A stretch of DNA of 60,000 bases, taken from NCBI RefSeq assembly GCF_910592395.1, contig NC_088314.1, positions 17,087,998-17,147,997 of the forward strand, given 5' to 3'. Shown piece by piece: positions 30,049 to 40,616 of this stretch. The notes beneath the pieces are model-generated. The model ran no database searches. It was not told where the DNA came from and saw nothing but the letters and a program-made list of their open reading frames with translations. Every line of letters starts with the position of its first letter. Position 1 is the first letter of the stretch. The translations under genes and the position numbers were made by a program. Source of the DNA: Lineus longissimus (Eukaryota > Nemertea > Pilidiophora > Heteronemertea > Lineidae).

Positions 30049-30300
30049 ATGAATAGAACTTGGGGTTACACAAAACGACCACGTAATTGGAAAGAAAGAT
30101 TAGAACGATTTCATAGAGAATTAGAGGCAGAAGTAGAGTCAAAGTTGGAGTCTGGTCCCGAAAAACCTTTAAAACCTGCTGTGCCTGCTGGGACAGAAAA
30201 ACCTTTAAAATTTAATGTACTTCAAAAACCTGTAGTGTCTGTAGGATCAACACTAAACACTAGAAATGACAGAACAACTGATTCTAGTTATTCCCACTAA
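30049..30300 (+). CDS. Small basic hypothetical protein
   Basis: An 83-residue protein: a basic N-terminal helix (TKRPRNWKERLERFHRELEA) followed by two EKPLKP/EKPLKF repeats and a Ser/Thr-rich tail. No family recognised. It starts at AATTAAATG and ends 4 bp before the next start, so the two genes probably share expression timing. A capsid- or DNA-associated basic protein is possible but unsupported. Confidence 0.45.
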   Translation: MNRTWGYTKRPRNWKERLERFHRELEAEVESKLESGPEKPLKPAVPAGTEKPLKFNVLQKPVVSVGSTLNTRNDRTTDSSYSH

Positions 30301-30304
30301 TTAA

Positions 30305-30964
30305 ATGGATGGAGACAATAAGGTTTATCCAGATTTAAGTAATTTAAACTCTGAAAGTCAATTGAACTATGAAAGGTCTGAAAAGCATACAGAAAGTAAC
30401 CCTCAGGCTTTCAGACTACAACAAATATGTGAGGTTAAGAGTTTCTTAGAAAGCGAGATTGAATTTAGAAGAAAGATATTTTCAAAGTACAAAAAAGCAT
30501 TTAGCGTAATTACTGGCATTAGCCATTTCCTTAATTTAACTAGCGTAGCAGCCGGCTCTGTTGGTGTTTCCGCTCTAGCTGGTGTCATCACGGCACCGAT
30601 AGGCTTAGCTTTGGGTGGCGTAACAATAGGTAGTGCCATTATTTCATCAGCCTTAGGCTGGGAGAAAAAGAATATTCTAAGGAAAATTGAAAAACATGAG
30701 AATATCAGAATAATGGCAATTTCAAAACTGAACACAATCAATGATTTGGTTAGTAAAGCCTTAACGGATTCTCACATATCTACAGATGAGTTTACTTTGA
30801 TTCTCAAGGAGAAGGAGAAATACATTTCGATGAAAAATGCCATTAGGAAAAAACAAAGGGAGGCAAGTTCAGCTGTTGATGTAGAGTCTTTAAAGAAGAC
30901 TTTTTTAGAAGAAGGAAAAAAACTAGCACAGACAGAGATGCTAGAAAAACTAAAAGTTCAGTAA
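30305..30964 (+). CDS. Conserved Maverick helical protein with hydrophobic Gly/Ala core
   Basis: 219 residues: an N-terminal amphipathic segment (LQQICEVKSFLESEIEFRRK), a central hydrophobic Gly/Ala-rich hairpin (residues about 75-115, SVAAGSVGVSALAGVITAP), then a long charged helix. The layout suggests membrane insertion; from memory, proteins of this shape are frequent in animal Mavericks. Function unknown; a lytic or pore role is conjecture. Immediately after its stop another frame stays open through a hairpin cluster to a PSAPPY ending. Confidence 0.55.
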   Translation: MDGDNKVYPDLSNLNSESQLNYERSEKHTESNPQAFRLQQICEVKSFLESEIEFRRKIFSKYKKAFSVITGISHFLNLTSVAAGSVGVSALAGVITAPIGLALGGVTIGSAIISSALGWEKKNILRKIEKHENIRIMAISKLNTINDLVSKALTDSHISTDEFTLILKEKEKYISMKNAIRKKQREASSAVDVESLKKTFLEEGKKLAQTEMLEKLKVQ

Positions 30965-30965
30965 A

Positions 30966-31182
30966 TCAAACAGGACCCGGACTAAGTCCAGAGAACAAAG
31001 TTCGACTCGAGCTATGCTCTCAAGACGAAGTCGGACTAGGACAAGGTCCCGAGGACGAAGTCCGACTAAATAGTCCTAATCCTAATGTGGTGTATCACTA
31101 TCACTATTATCATTACTTAGGTGTTAGGGATGAATTTCACCAAGTAGCACTACCATCAGCACCACCCTATTCATTAGTTTAA
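30966..31182 (+). other. Open frame ending in PSAPPYSLV (late-domain-like)
   Basis: This frame is offset from the preceding gene, has no ATG of its own, and is open through six mini-hairpin modules (ELCSQDEV, EDEVRL) to VALPSAPPYSLV and TAA at 31,180-31,182. Overlapping PSAP and PPxY motifs are known ESCRT-recruiting late domains of budding viruses. It may be a frameshifted C-terminus of the 219-residue protein or a decayed separate gene. Confidence 0.4.
30979..31064 (+). repeat. Mini-hairpin cluster, six modules
   Basis: In order: GGAC-TAA-GTCC, GAAC-AAA-GTTC, GAGC-TAT-GCTC, AGAC-GAA-GTCG (imperfect), GGAC-AAG-GTCC, GGAC-GAA-GTCC, mostly with 3-nt spacers. Confidence 0.85.
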
Positions 31183-31183
31183 T

Positions 31184-31274
31184 CGAGCTCTGCTCTCAGG
31201 TCAAAGCTCGACTAGGACAAAGTCCGAATAATGATTTTTGCAACTCGAGCTATGCTCTCAAGACGAAGTCGGAC
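31184..31274 (+). repeat. Mini-hairpin cluster after the PSAPPY frame
   Basis: GAGC-TCT-GCTC, then a damaged GGTC-AAA-GCTC, GGAC-AAA-GTCC, and after 20 bp GAGC-TAT-GCTC with AGAC-GAA-GTCG. It ends at the PolB stop codon region. Confidence 0.8.
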
Positions 31275-32206
31275 TCAAGCGAAGTTTGAATCGCTGTAAT
31301 CTATGTAGCCTTCATAATACATTCCAAATGGTAAGGTGCTTATTCCATCTTCAAGTATGAACCTCTTGTCATCAAAAGGACTGAGGCTTTTTTTGTCAAC
31401 TTCTTCCAAATAGATTTGGTGTTTATCTGATCTTAAGTGTCTCATCTTGTGGTAAAATGACCTACTCTTTTCAAGACAATCAACATAGTCATCAAATGAG
31501 ATATTTCTCCTTACTACATTCTTGGCAATACCCTTCAATTTCTTAGAATCGTAATCTTTTGTTCTGTAAGCGTACATCTTACTTCTCAGGGCAATGAATT
31601 CAGTCATCTCTACTCCTCCTAGCTCATCCTTAAAGTAGCCTGGTACCTTCTTCTTACTGGTGTCATAGAGTGTATGATCTTTTGGATAATTACTGAAGTC
31701 AAAATAGTGTTTCAACTCCTTTAAGTCTTTAGTTAAGTCATCAGTATTAATGTTAAGTACAAAGGAATCTGTATCTAGATACAGTAGTTCAATATTTTTC
31801 TCACCAAAGTACGGTTGAAGAACTTCATAATAGAATTCATACATTAATAATTTAGACAATTCAAGTACTGAAGCTCCTATGTAGATTGGTTTGTTGAATT
31901 TCATTGATGTTTTCCTCATGCTAATAGCAGCATTATGTTCGTCAAATACGCATATCGATGAAAACCTGGGATTGGCCATTACATTCCTGGCTCTCTCCCC
32001 GTCCGATACAAATTCAATTTCAACCCTGTTCCTTACATTCTCACAAGTCTTTCCGTAGAACGCATTATTCATGAGCTTAAAATAGTCTTTCTCAAAATCA
32101 GTCTTAGAATCCATACGTCTTTTAGTGTTAAAATCAATGTATGGTGCTAACCACTTTGATTGTTTAAAGCTTATCACTGAATGAACCCTCTTAAGTACCA
32201 TTCCGT

Positions 32207-33681
32207 TGAAACTGTCACCAAAATTACCTTCTCATTTTCGTAACCTTTTATGTAAACCTAGTTCCAGGCACAACGGTTTATTTCGTTTATTTTCGGACAA
32301 ATTGTCAACAACTCTTTCTATCAATTTCCTGGATGCGTCGCCATTTTATCGGTCATGTGACCTGGACGGCGGCCATCACTGTTTACAATTTTCTCGTATT
32401 TTTATTGGTTCTTCCTATCACGTGAGTGGCTGAAGAATGCCGAATGATCCCTTTCCTACAGCACCGCTAAAAGTCAAAATTTCATTGTTACCTCTCTGAC
32501 GAAAACTTCTGTTATCTTGCAAATTTGGAATTTATCTCGATTAATCGTAAGCTTATTTAATCATTCCTTAGCATGTGCCTCGAACTACGGTGTTTTAAGT
32601 TATATTCAGTGCGATCTCTGCCAGGAAACGAAGGCTTTTGTATCGGGTTGCTTGGTGATCTTTTCATATTTTAATTGGGGGTGTCTTTGTGTGCGCAGTG
32701 CATTGTGGATCGGAATGTCAGTTGAATTATCATGTGGTCACGTGGACTTCGGGTATTTAATGGGATAGCGTGGGTTTCCGAGCAGACCGGCTCAGATGCG
32801 ATTAGACGCAGACGATTTTCTCCTCTTGCCAAGAGTCGAGCATTGGTACGTTTTTTTATCTCCTCCTTTCTTCAGGAGTTGAGGGTACCCTTTTTATTCC
32901 TCTGTCTGTGGAGAGGCCAGTGACTTGCTCAAGTCTCTGACTTATATAAATTCTTTTTTTTTCTGCATACCCCTCGTGCTGCTGGTGGATCACTGGGGCC
33001 TTGCGGTCACTGCAGACCATTTCGAAATCGCTAGACCTCCCGATATGCGTGTTGAGCTCGCGTTATTTTCTTTGGACCAGTTTTTTTGCTTCTGGCGAGC
33101 TCACCAGGTTGGACTGGTAAACGGGCCCAGAATCTCTTGTATCGGGTAACTTCAATTGCGGGAATCTTTCTGTTTTGCTGGGGCAAACTTGTATACACCT
33201 GGAATTGAGGTGTCGGTTGATTCTTCTTGGAATAGTTTTATTCCAAGAGGTTTTTTTTTTAATACTTTTCCATGCCGGTCTCCTGAGGATTAACCCCTTG
33301 CCATTCTGCCTTGATTTGCAACAGTTGCTAACTGTTGCCCTGACGATGTATCTCTGAAGTTATTGTATGCCACGGATGAGTGGTCTGTCTCCCTGATGTT
33401 TTATGAGGGACCATTTATGTGCGATTGTGTTGACTATTGTGATGTACCTGTATATATTAATGTTGTAACCGGGTGTGGGTGGGGTGATTATTGAGAATAG
33501 ATGCCGTATATTTTAACTGTTGGCCTGGACTTTATTTAATTGGATTACCCGCCTGATGTCAGTGTATATCAGGGGGCGTCATTTTGGCCGAGATAATTTA
33601 TGACAAGGAGGATCAGTAAGTTTGGCCAGAGGCTCTGACCTGGAGGTCACCACTGGCACTTTTAGCCCCGAGGTTGTGACA
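32207..33681. mobile_element. 1,475-bp insertion in PolB, probable solo LTR
   Basis: Bounded by TGAAACTGTCACC and GGTTGTGACA, so it starts TG and ends CA. CCGT is present on both sides (32,203-32,206 and 33,682-33,685), a 4-bp target duplication. No coding capacity; a TATTTAA box lies near 32,755 on the plus strand. The uninterrupted site exists in the duplicated PolB block at 34,629-34,632. A non-autonomous DNA element remains possible. Confidence 0.7.
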
Positions 33682-33974
33682 CCGTGCTTGAGGTAAAATT
33701 GTAGCATTCTGTAATGCACTATGTAATTAGTTTTATCCTTTTGTGTTAGTATTAGTTTCTCTACATTTGATCTTTTATCATCGCCCAGTAACTCTCTCTG
33801 GTAAGGACTTAATTCATCATCTTCAATAAAGAGAGATTCGGGACAGAATGGAAAGTTCCTTGACTTAAATTTAATATTTCCTGGATACTCCAAATCCACC
33901 TCTAAGAAATACCCTACCTCACTATCACTTGGAATTGCCATAATCTGCTCTTTACTAATAGCATTCATGTTAAG

Positions 33975-34002
33975 TCGGACTTTGTCCTGAGAGCATAGCT
34001 CG
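33975..34002 (-). repeat. Mini-hairpin pair in PolB
   Basis: Reverse orientation on the plus strand: GGAC-TTT-GTCC, TGA, GAGC-ATA-GCTC. Translated ELCSQDKVR within the PolB region after NLYGWSM. Confidence 0.8.
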
Positions 34003-34090
34003 AGTGGATCAATATCTATCATTTCAAAACTACCATAGGGTTGAGGTTCCATCATGGACCAGCCGTAGAGATTATTTGCGTCATAGTATC

Positions 34091-34772
34091 ATAGAGTGTA
34101 TGATCTTTTGGATAATTACTGAAATCAAAATAGTGTCTCAACTCCTTTAAGTCTTTAGTTAAGTCATCAGTATTAATGTTAACTACGAAAGAATCTGTAT
34201 CTAGATACAGTAGTTCAATATTTTTCTCACCAAAATATGGTTGAAGAACTTCATAATAGAACTCATACATTAATAATTTAGACAATTCAAGTACGGCAGC
34301 TCCTATGTAGATTGGTTTGTTGAATTTCATTGATGTTTTCCTCATGCTAATAGCAGCATTATGTTCGTCAAATACGCATATCGATGAAAACCTGGGATTG
34401 GCCATTACATTCCTGGCTCTCTCCCCGTCCGATACCAATTCAATTTCAACCCTGTTCCTTACATTCTCACAAGTCTTTCCGTAGAACGCATTATTCATGA
34501 GCTTAAAATAGTCTTTCTCAAAATCAGTCTTAGAATCCATACGTCTTTTAGTGTTAAAATCAATGTATGGTGCTAACCACTTTGATTGTTTAAAGCTTAT
34601 CACTGAATGAACCCTCTTAAGTACCATTCCGTGCTTTAGGTAAAACTGTAGCATTCTGTAATGCACTATGTAATTAGTTTTATCCTTTTGTGTTAGTATT
34701 AGTTTCTCTACATTTGATCTTTTATCATCACCCAGTAACTCCCTCTGGTAAGGACTTAATTCATCATCTTCA
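34091..34772 (-). repeat. Direct duplication of part of PolB
   Basis: Repeats 31,663-32,206 joined to 33,686-33,825, with a few base changes and a 2-bp indel, but lacks the 1.5-kb insertion. It carries a second MNNAFYGKT and YLDTDS. Confidence 0.85.
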
Positions 34773-36138
34773 GGTCAATGAACTCACCGTGATTCCTGAT
34801 CTTGAATTGATCCCATATTACCTTAGCTTCATCATAGGCAGAATCAGGTGCCATTTCATTTTTCAATTCGTCAAAAAACATAGACTTTTCTAGGTAAGTA
34901 ACATTGTAGCTTTCATGTGATGTGTAAAAAGAGTAAGGTACTGAACCCTTCTTCCTCAATAGCTTAAAGTCAGTGGTATTTGGGAACAGCTGTCTGGTAA
35001 TTTTAAAATCATCATCCAACATTGATTTGGTTATGTTGTCTAAACTGGACTGCAGGAATCTGTACGAGTCCAAAAACCTGAAACAACCGAACTGAAATGA
35101 AATGTATTCCTCTGATGTTTTGGCAAGTATTTTCAGTTTCTTGTACTTCGGTAGCTTAGTCATTAATTCTTTAATAAATAAGTGAGAATCGTAATTACTG
35201 AGATTGTGAAAAAACACTGGAACAAACATAGCTTTCTTTTCATTCAAATTACACGAGTTGTGAGCAGCACCTCGATATCTACCACAGTAGTGATCATGAT
35301 CCTTGACCTTGTCATATCCCAAAGGTTGATTACAATAGTAACAATGTGTTTCTAATTGATATTTATGCCAGTCTTCATCTGTCATTGTTAGAGGAAAGTT
35401 ACAGTTCAATAAATTAGAGAATTGTTCTTCCATCCTGATTAACCAATTACAGAACACATCTACAACATCAGCACCCCTGTGAGACACATACTGGCTACTG
35501 TAAAGGTGTGTGTAGTCTGAGTGAACATAAACACCAACAGCTGATGCATTTTGTTTGAATAGTTTTTTAGTGGTAACAGTGGTATCTGTCTGAGTTGTGT
35601 TATCATTGACTGTTGTGCTTATCGCTTCGAAATCAGCATAGATCACAAACGGAACTCTATTTTTGAATGAGTGTTTTTCAAATTTAATTTGTGACCATTT
35701 ACTGTTAGGTGGAGGCAAAGTAATCTTACAGGAATCGTGTTCTCCACATTTCTTTTTATGCTTATCAAGTGTTGACTTCCTGTAAAAGTAATTCATGCAT
35801 CTCCTGCAAAGATACACTCTATGAGCTAGTGTCCTGAAGAAAAGATTGATGTCTCTTATGTACATGAAATGGTCCTTGAAATACAGCAGATCGATGACAT
35901 CATCATCATCATAATTCTTGGACAGGTAGAGAGGTTCTAGTTTTGCCTCACAGGTGCTCTTAGCCGATTCATTCTGCAATTTAAACACATTAATTTTGAG
36001 ATTATTATCACTCTCTATCTTAGGAATATCCTTTTGAATACATACAGGAAATGATTTGATTTTGATATTAGTAGTTTTCGAACTGTTCTCGTGACGAAGT
36101 CATTTCTAGCATATCAGTAGTGATATTGAATGTACTCT

Positions 36139-36165
36139 CGAGCTCTGCTCTCAGGACAAAGTCCG
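36139..36165 (+). repeat. Mini-hairpin pair in PolB N-terminal piece
   Basis: GAGC-TCT-GCTC, TCA, GGAC-AAA-GTCC; antisense to the gene and translated DFVLRAEL, the same phase as in the 463-residue protein at 42.6 kb. Confidence 0.8.
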
Positions 36166-36469
36166 TCTCTGGATTTTCTTTCAGATATTTAGCGGCCAAT
36201 AAAGACCAGAGAAAACATTTATTGTCATTTGATTCCACATTTATTACTGCTTTTGTTTTAAATGGTAATTTAGTGTAATGACCACCTTTACACCTCTTGT
36301 AAGAACAGATGGTCATGTTACAAGACTCTATTTTATTTAAAGTAAGTCCAGAACCTTGAAAGTACCTTTCCTCAATCTGTGTCTTAATGTAGTTTAACTG
36401 GTTGGTTATGGCATCAATTGCCTGGTTCCTTGAAATTATGCTTTCCATTGGAGACTGTATGGGGTGTGT

Positions 36470-36528
36470 CGAGCTTTGTTCTCGGGACCTTGTCCTAGTC
36501 GAGCTATGCTCTCTGGACGTAGTCCGGG
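36470..36528 (+). repeat. Mini-hairpin cluster in PolB N-terminal piece
   Basis: GAGC-TTT-GTTC, GGAC-CTT-GTCC, GAGC-TAT-GCTC, GGAC-GTA-GTCC. Translated on the gene strand as an Arg/Ser/Thr-rich linker (TTSREHSSTRTRSREQSS). Confidence 0.8.
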
Positions 36529-37020
36529 TTACACTTTCACCCTGACGATCAATGCTCTGCTCTTCGACCAAAGGTCGATAAAACTGAGCAAATACTGATA
36601 TGCTAATTTTGTGATGGTAATCATTGAGTTGAAATAATACCTCCTCTAATTTATCTCTGTATTCATACACTTGTTTAGCTTCTCTGTCAATCTTCAAACT
36701 AATGGTGACTACAGGCTTTCCAAATTGTTTTACAATTTCTATTCCACTCACTTTCTTTATGCCATCTAGCTCATTTTCCTCAAATGCAAGTTTCTTATCC
36801 ATACTTTTAGTGATCAGTGATGGGGCTCGGGGTTGAGCAATAGGGACATAATCCGGATTTAATTTGGTCAGGTGACCTTTGGTTCTCCTGTGAATGGCCA
36901 TATTATTGTATGATATGTACTTGTCACATGTAGTGCAAAGTATTTTCTGATTCTTATCAGTCATTCTATTTATTAGATTAAAATTTATTAAATTCAATAA
37001 ATCTCTTGAATTAAATAGAA

Positions 37021-38082
37021 ATGGACTTCATAATCAATGAACAAGAATGTAATGAAGCCAAATTTGAGTACTACTTAACAGACCAATTAGACATAAAATC
37101 CATTACTTTGAAATCGATAACCTTTTACAATTCATGGTGGACAGGTGATTTTCTACCAGAGGGAGTAAGGATTTTCTCATTTCTAGTCGAAATAACCAGA
37201 ATTACAACAAATGAGCCCTTAGATAAACAATTATGGTGTATGGATGAATTTAGGACATTATTTGCTCCTGGACTTGAAACAGATACACTTGAAAAGGAAG
37301 TCATGAAAGTTTGCGAACGGTATTTGGAAAATGAATCTACCACAACTAAAGACACCATTACTCAATACACATTTCCATACTCTCGACATTTTAGTTTAAG
37401 TTCGTTTTGTGAGGTATGGCAAAAATACATAAAAGAAATTGGAATAAGCCATGTGAAAATTTACTGTGATAACAATAATTACATAACCCTTGAACTTACA
37501 GAGGATAAAGAGTACCCTCTGAAAGTATACAAGTTAGATAAAAATGAAAAAATCAAGATTGAGTGAAACACAGAAGGTTTTCAAATAAGAAAAACCATAA
37601 GAGAGGTGATAGAAAAACAGCTCACAGTGGTGAATGAGTGGTTTGGCTTTAAGCAAACTAAATTCACCAAGAAAGGAAAATACTACTCCACAAGACCACT
37701 CAACTTTTACAGGAAATATCTATTCCTGCAAGCTAATTTGGTTGACAAAGCTAAGACCCTCTACAACAATAAACCATCTGACATTTTCTGCATCATACCT
37801 GTAGAAGATGGTGACCAAATAAAAATGCAGCGATACGAACCGAATTGTAAGAAAACGATAAATAAGTGTACTAATCACATAAATTTCGAAATCACTGATG
37901 AGAATGGTAAGCTAGTTAATTTCAGAGGAACAGAGGTTTCTTTAGAGTTAAGAATCGAGCTATGCTCTCAGGCCGAAGTCCGAATAGAGTTAAACTCTCA
38001 GGACAAAGTCCGAATAGAGTTAAACTCTTGTGGTGAAGACAAGCACCTCGGACTCGAGCTATGCTCTCAGGACGAAGTCTGA
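37021..38082 (+). pseudogene. Putative minor structural protein, one in-frame stop
   Basis: The 5' half has beta-rich blocks LKSITFYNSWWTG and VRIFSFLVEITR, similar in style to Maverick minor capsid proteins recalled from other animals. The 3' half ends in INFEITDENGKLVNFRGTEV, a jelly-roll-like terminal strand pattern resembling that of the penton protein at 21.7 kb. Both halves are in the same frame, separated only by TGA 37,564-37,566 (a frameshift pair nearby is an alternative). The C-terminus has grown into a mini-hairpin cluster translated as ELCSQAEVRIELNSQDKVR. It diverges from PolB with starts 24 bp apart. Confidence 0.5.
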
Positions 38083-38111
38083 CTAGGACAAGGTCCCGAG
38101 AACAGAGTTCG
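37956..38111 (+). repeat. Mini-hairpin cluster, nine or more modules
   Basis: Contains GAGC-TAT-GCTC, GAGT-TAA-ACTC (twice, compensatory change in both strands of the stem), GGAC-AAA-GTCC, GGAC-AAG-GTCC and GAAC-AGA-GTTC. It spans the end of one gene and the gap to the next. Confidence 0.85.
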
Positions 38112-38212
38112 ACCACCTGATGAGATCATTCCATTAAAGGAATAGTACATTTCTTCTCTTTAACTACAGGTTTAACAAGAGGGCTAATTGATCCCTTCAT
38201 GACTGCTTCATT

Positions 38213-38240
38213 CGGACTTTGTCCTGAGAGCATAGCTCGA
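38213..38240 (-). repeat. Mini-hairpin pair (acidic membrane protein tail)
   Basis: GGAC-TTT-GTCC, TGA, GAGC-ATA-GCTC on the plus strand; translated NRAMLSGQSPN on the gene strand. Confidence 0.85.
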
Positions 38241-38572
38241 TTCAAGCCTGATCGCTGCTCTTTACTTACTTTTTTAGGAAGTTTCTTAAACATGATAAAT
38301 GCTGCTAAAATAACGGCACCTAAACCTAGTACATAGACATAGGTATTACTACTAGATTCACGCAGTGATACATCAGTATTTTGAGATTGTGGTTCTTCTT
38401 CCTCTACTTCTTCTTCCTCCTTTTCCACAATTCTGTTTTTTGGTGAGGAGTCCTGTACTTTAAATGTCGTCTTATCCTTTTTTATTCTCTTAAATTCCTT
38501 AGATCTTCTACCCAGTTCTTAGACCATGCTAATTGTTTCTCTGATCGAGGTTTCTTAGACACTGAAACTTTA

Positions 38573-38602
38573 GTCGGACTTTGTCCTGAGAGCATAGCTC
38601 GA
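38573..38602 (-). repeat. Mini-hairpin pair (acidic membrane protein N-terminus)
   Basis: Same sequence as 38,213-38,240 in the same orientation; translated TRAMLSGQSPT. Confidence 0.85.
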
Positions 38603-38679
38603 GTAGTATCAGTTACAGTTTCAAGTTCCATTTATCTTGCTCAAATTAATTGGAACTATGTTCTCATAACCAGGTTAAT

Positions 38680-39522
38680 TTAGTCTTCTTTATCATCACT
38701 ACCTGTGATATCTAGACTTTCATCTATTGGTTTGTCACATTCAGAGACAGTCATATTTGGTGTATTCATATTTGATGTAGTCATACTCGATGTATTCATA
38801 GATGATTCCTCATGACAATGACCTAAAGTAATAAGTGTTGTTGAGGCAAGTGCCGTTAGTGCACCCATTCTCAAACTCAACCATCCAAGCCATTTATCCA
38901 ACTCGTTAGTTATCAAATAATCATTTCTGAGGTCATGGTAAAGATTATCTTCATCATCTATTGGTAATAACCACCTTGATAATTTAGTGTAAGCTTTAAG
39001 TACTGTCTTACCCAAAGAATCATTAAATCTGGCAGCCATCTTTGTTTCATACATTCTGTGGTGTTTTAAGATTTCTTTTTCAGTCATATTATCTAAGTCA
39101 TTAAAAGTTATTTGTTTATCAAGGAAATCCTTGCTTTTACCAGTTGCAACTAGAATCTCTAAGTCTTGTTTGGCTTTAAGGCCACTATCAGTCAAATAGT
39201 TCAAATTTTGTTGATTGCTAGTTGATCCTAGTTGATTGCTAGTTGATCCTAGTTGGCAACTAGAATTGACTATTCCCTGACTGGGATTAACTAAATTTGA
39301 ACTATTCAACTGCTTGTTTGAAAGTTGTTGATTTGTAGTGCAGTTCTGTTGAAAGTTAGTACTGTTCTGTTGGTAACTACCAGTGTTCTGTTGGTTAGAA
39401 GCCCCAACTCGAGCTATGCTCTCAGGACTGCGTCCGACTGGGTTTTGATGGATAACACCAATATGTTTCATTGGTTGTTCAATTACAGATGATGTCTGAC
39501 TATTCATTTGCTGATTATTCAT
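38680..39522 (-). CDS. Conserved Maverick protein with Asn/Gln-rich N-terminus
   Basis: 280 residues. The N-terminal 110 are Asn/Gln/Ser repeats (STSNQLGSTSNQ twice, matching a DNA direct repeat near 39,210-39,250). Residues about 135-230 form a helical domain (MAARFNDSLGKTVLKAYTK, DKWLGWLSLRMGALTALAS) of a kind I recall in other animal Mavericks; function unknown. The tail has four MTT/MNT-type repeats. The start codon is in a TTTTAAATG context. A mini-hairpin is read antisense as GRSPESIARV in the disordered part, where an insertion would be tolerated. Confidence 0.6.
   Translation of the reverse strand: MNNQQMNSQTSSVIEQPMKHIGVIHQNPVGRSPESIARVGASNQQNTGSYQQNSTNFQQNCTTNQQLSNKQLNSSNLVNPSQGIVNSSCQLGSTSNQLGSTSNQQNLNYLTDSGLKAKQDLEILVATGKSKDFLDKQITFNDLDNMTEKEILKHHRMYETKMAARFNDSLGKTVLKAYTKLSRWLLPIDDEDNLYHDLRNDYLITNELDKWLGWLSLRMGALTALASTTLITLGHCHEESSMNTSSMTTSNMNTPNMTVSECDKPIDESLDITGSDDKED
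39410..39438 (+). repeat. Mini-hairpin pair (Asn/Gln-rich protein)
   Basis: GAGC-TAT-GCTC, TCA, GGAC-TGC-GTCC; antisense translation SPESIARV. Confidence 0.85.
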
Positions 39523-39595
39523 TTAAAATTATGGAAAAATGACTGTTAAGTGCAAAATGCTGTCTTCACAACTTTATTGCATCTTAACACTAGCT

Positions 39596-39662
39596 CGAGC
39601 TATGCTCTCAGGACGAAGTCCTACGAAGTCCGGCTCGAGCTATGCTCTCAGGACGAAGTCCG
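39596..39662 (+). repeat. Tandem pair of complete mini-hairpin units
   Basis: Two copies of the GAGC...GTCC unit separated by TACGAAGTCCGGCT, at the 3' end of the Cys-pair protein gene (translated GLRPESIARAG). Confidence 0.85.
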
Positions 39663-40587
39663 GCTGGTGTAAACTTAATACTACTGATGCAGTTAATGTC
39701 TCGACCTGCACTAGCACTCAATAAAACGTCAAACTGCTTGTCAATATCCTGGTCATATTCCTTCTCAACCTTGTAATTCTGGAAGAAAATACTTTGAGTG
39801 AAATCATACCATAATCTCTCCAAATCATTAACTCGCTCCTTGTTGGTTAAAAAAAGGTGTAAATATTACATAATCAATTTTCAGCGTTTTAAAGGCTTGG
39901 TGTAAAAATACCTTGTAGTTAATGGTGACCTTCACACCACAGTAATGCAGAAATCTAAGGAAAGCATAGTACACTAGTCTAAGGTCAGTGATATTCTCAT
40001 CGGTTAATTGGGGTTTACCAATAACCCTGTTGATAAATTCAATGGCAAGAAACCAGTCATATTCCCCACAGTGAAATTTAAAAAGCATGGCTTCACCATG
40101 TAACCCTTGGTTACATAACTTAGAGGGGAGAGTGTTAATACCCATTTTTAAAGCTAAGTGGACTGTACTTTCATATCTCTGCTTACTAAGACATTTTCTG
40201 TGACTTGAAAAGTAGCACTGTAAATACCCTTCCACAAAGTCCTTTAAATATTTGAGAACCGATTCAGACAAACGTCTCCATCCAAGCTTTCTAAGAATAA
40301 TGTCAAAGTAACGTGTCTTGTTGTCAATATTGATCTCAAGAGTTTTAAAATCATCATCGTAAGTAGTCGAATTGCAATTGGTGCAGAATTGATACCTGAC
40401 AGTTTTAGCTGCGTACCTTGCTGAATTCAAGTTTTTTTGATACTCAAAAGGGTCCACCTTTTACAATTTCTACATAATTCCGCTTTGGCGATGGTACTGG
40501 TGTCATACTCTTTCATTTTTGGCATACCTTTGGTATTAACAGCAGAGCTGTGCACAAGAAAGTTGTTTTCATCTTTGCCTGTCTCAG

Positions 40588-40616
40588 TCAGACTTCGTCT
40601 TGAGAGCATAGCTCGA
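40588..40616 (-). repeat. Mini-hairpin pair, left arm (shared with 47,242-47,269)
   Basis: Translated TRAMLSRRSLT; the loop-2 stem is imperfect. It is present at the same site in the right arm, so it predates the duplication. Confidence 0.8.

Larger units (their letters stand above)
31275..36997 (-). pseudogene. Maverick B protein-primed DNA polymerase B, rearranged
   Basis: Pieces of one PolB on the minus strand. 36,997-36,068: C2H2 finger (CTTCDKYISYNNMAIHRRTKGH) and an N-terminal region homologous to Maverick A PolB. After a frameshift near 36,075, 35,988-34,773 carries the exonuclease (YADFEAIS, HNLSNYDSHLF) and the HNH-like insert (KVKDHDHYCGRYRGAAHNSC). A segment carrying Exo III is lost. 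34,772-34,091 is a duplicated block, 34,087-33,682 carries the NLYGWSM and LEVDLEYP region, and, after a 1.5-kb insertion, 32,206-31,275 carries MNNAFYGKT and YLDTDS. Catalytic motifs are individually kept but the gene cannot give one enzyme. Confidence 0.85.
38126..38631 (-). pseudogene. Single-membrane-segment acidic protein, frameshifted
   Basis: Starts at ATG 38,629-38,631 in a TAAATGG context. The first about 45 codons run to TAA in one frame; from about 38,515 homologous-looking basic sequence continues in another frame through an acidic run (EKEEEEVEEEEP) to a membrane segment (VYVLGLGAVILAAFIMF) and a basic tail. Two mini-hairpin pairs are translated, RAMLSGQSPT near the N-terminus and NRAMLSGQSPN in the tail, one on each side of the break. 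A type of small virion membrane protein is likely; function unknown. Confidence 0.5.
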
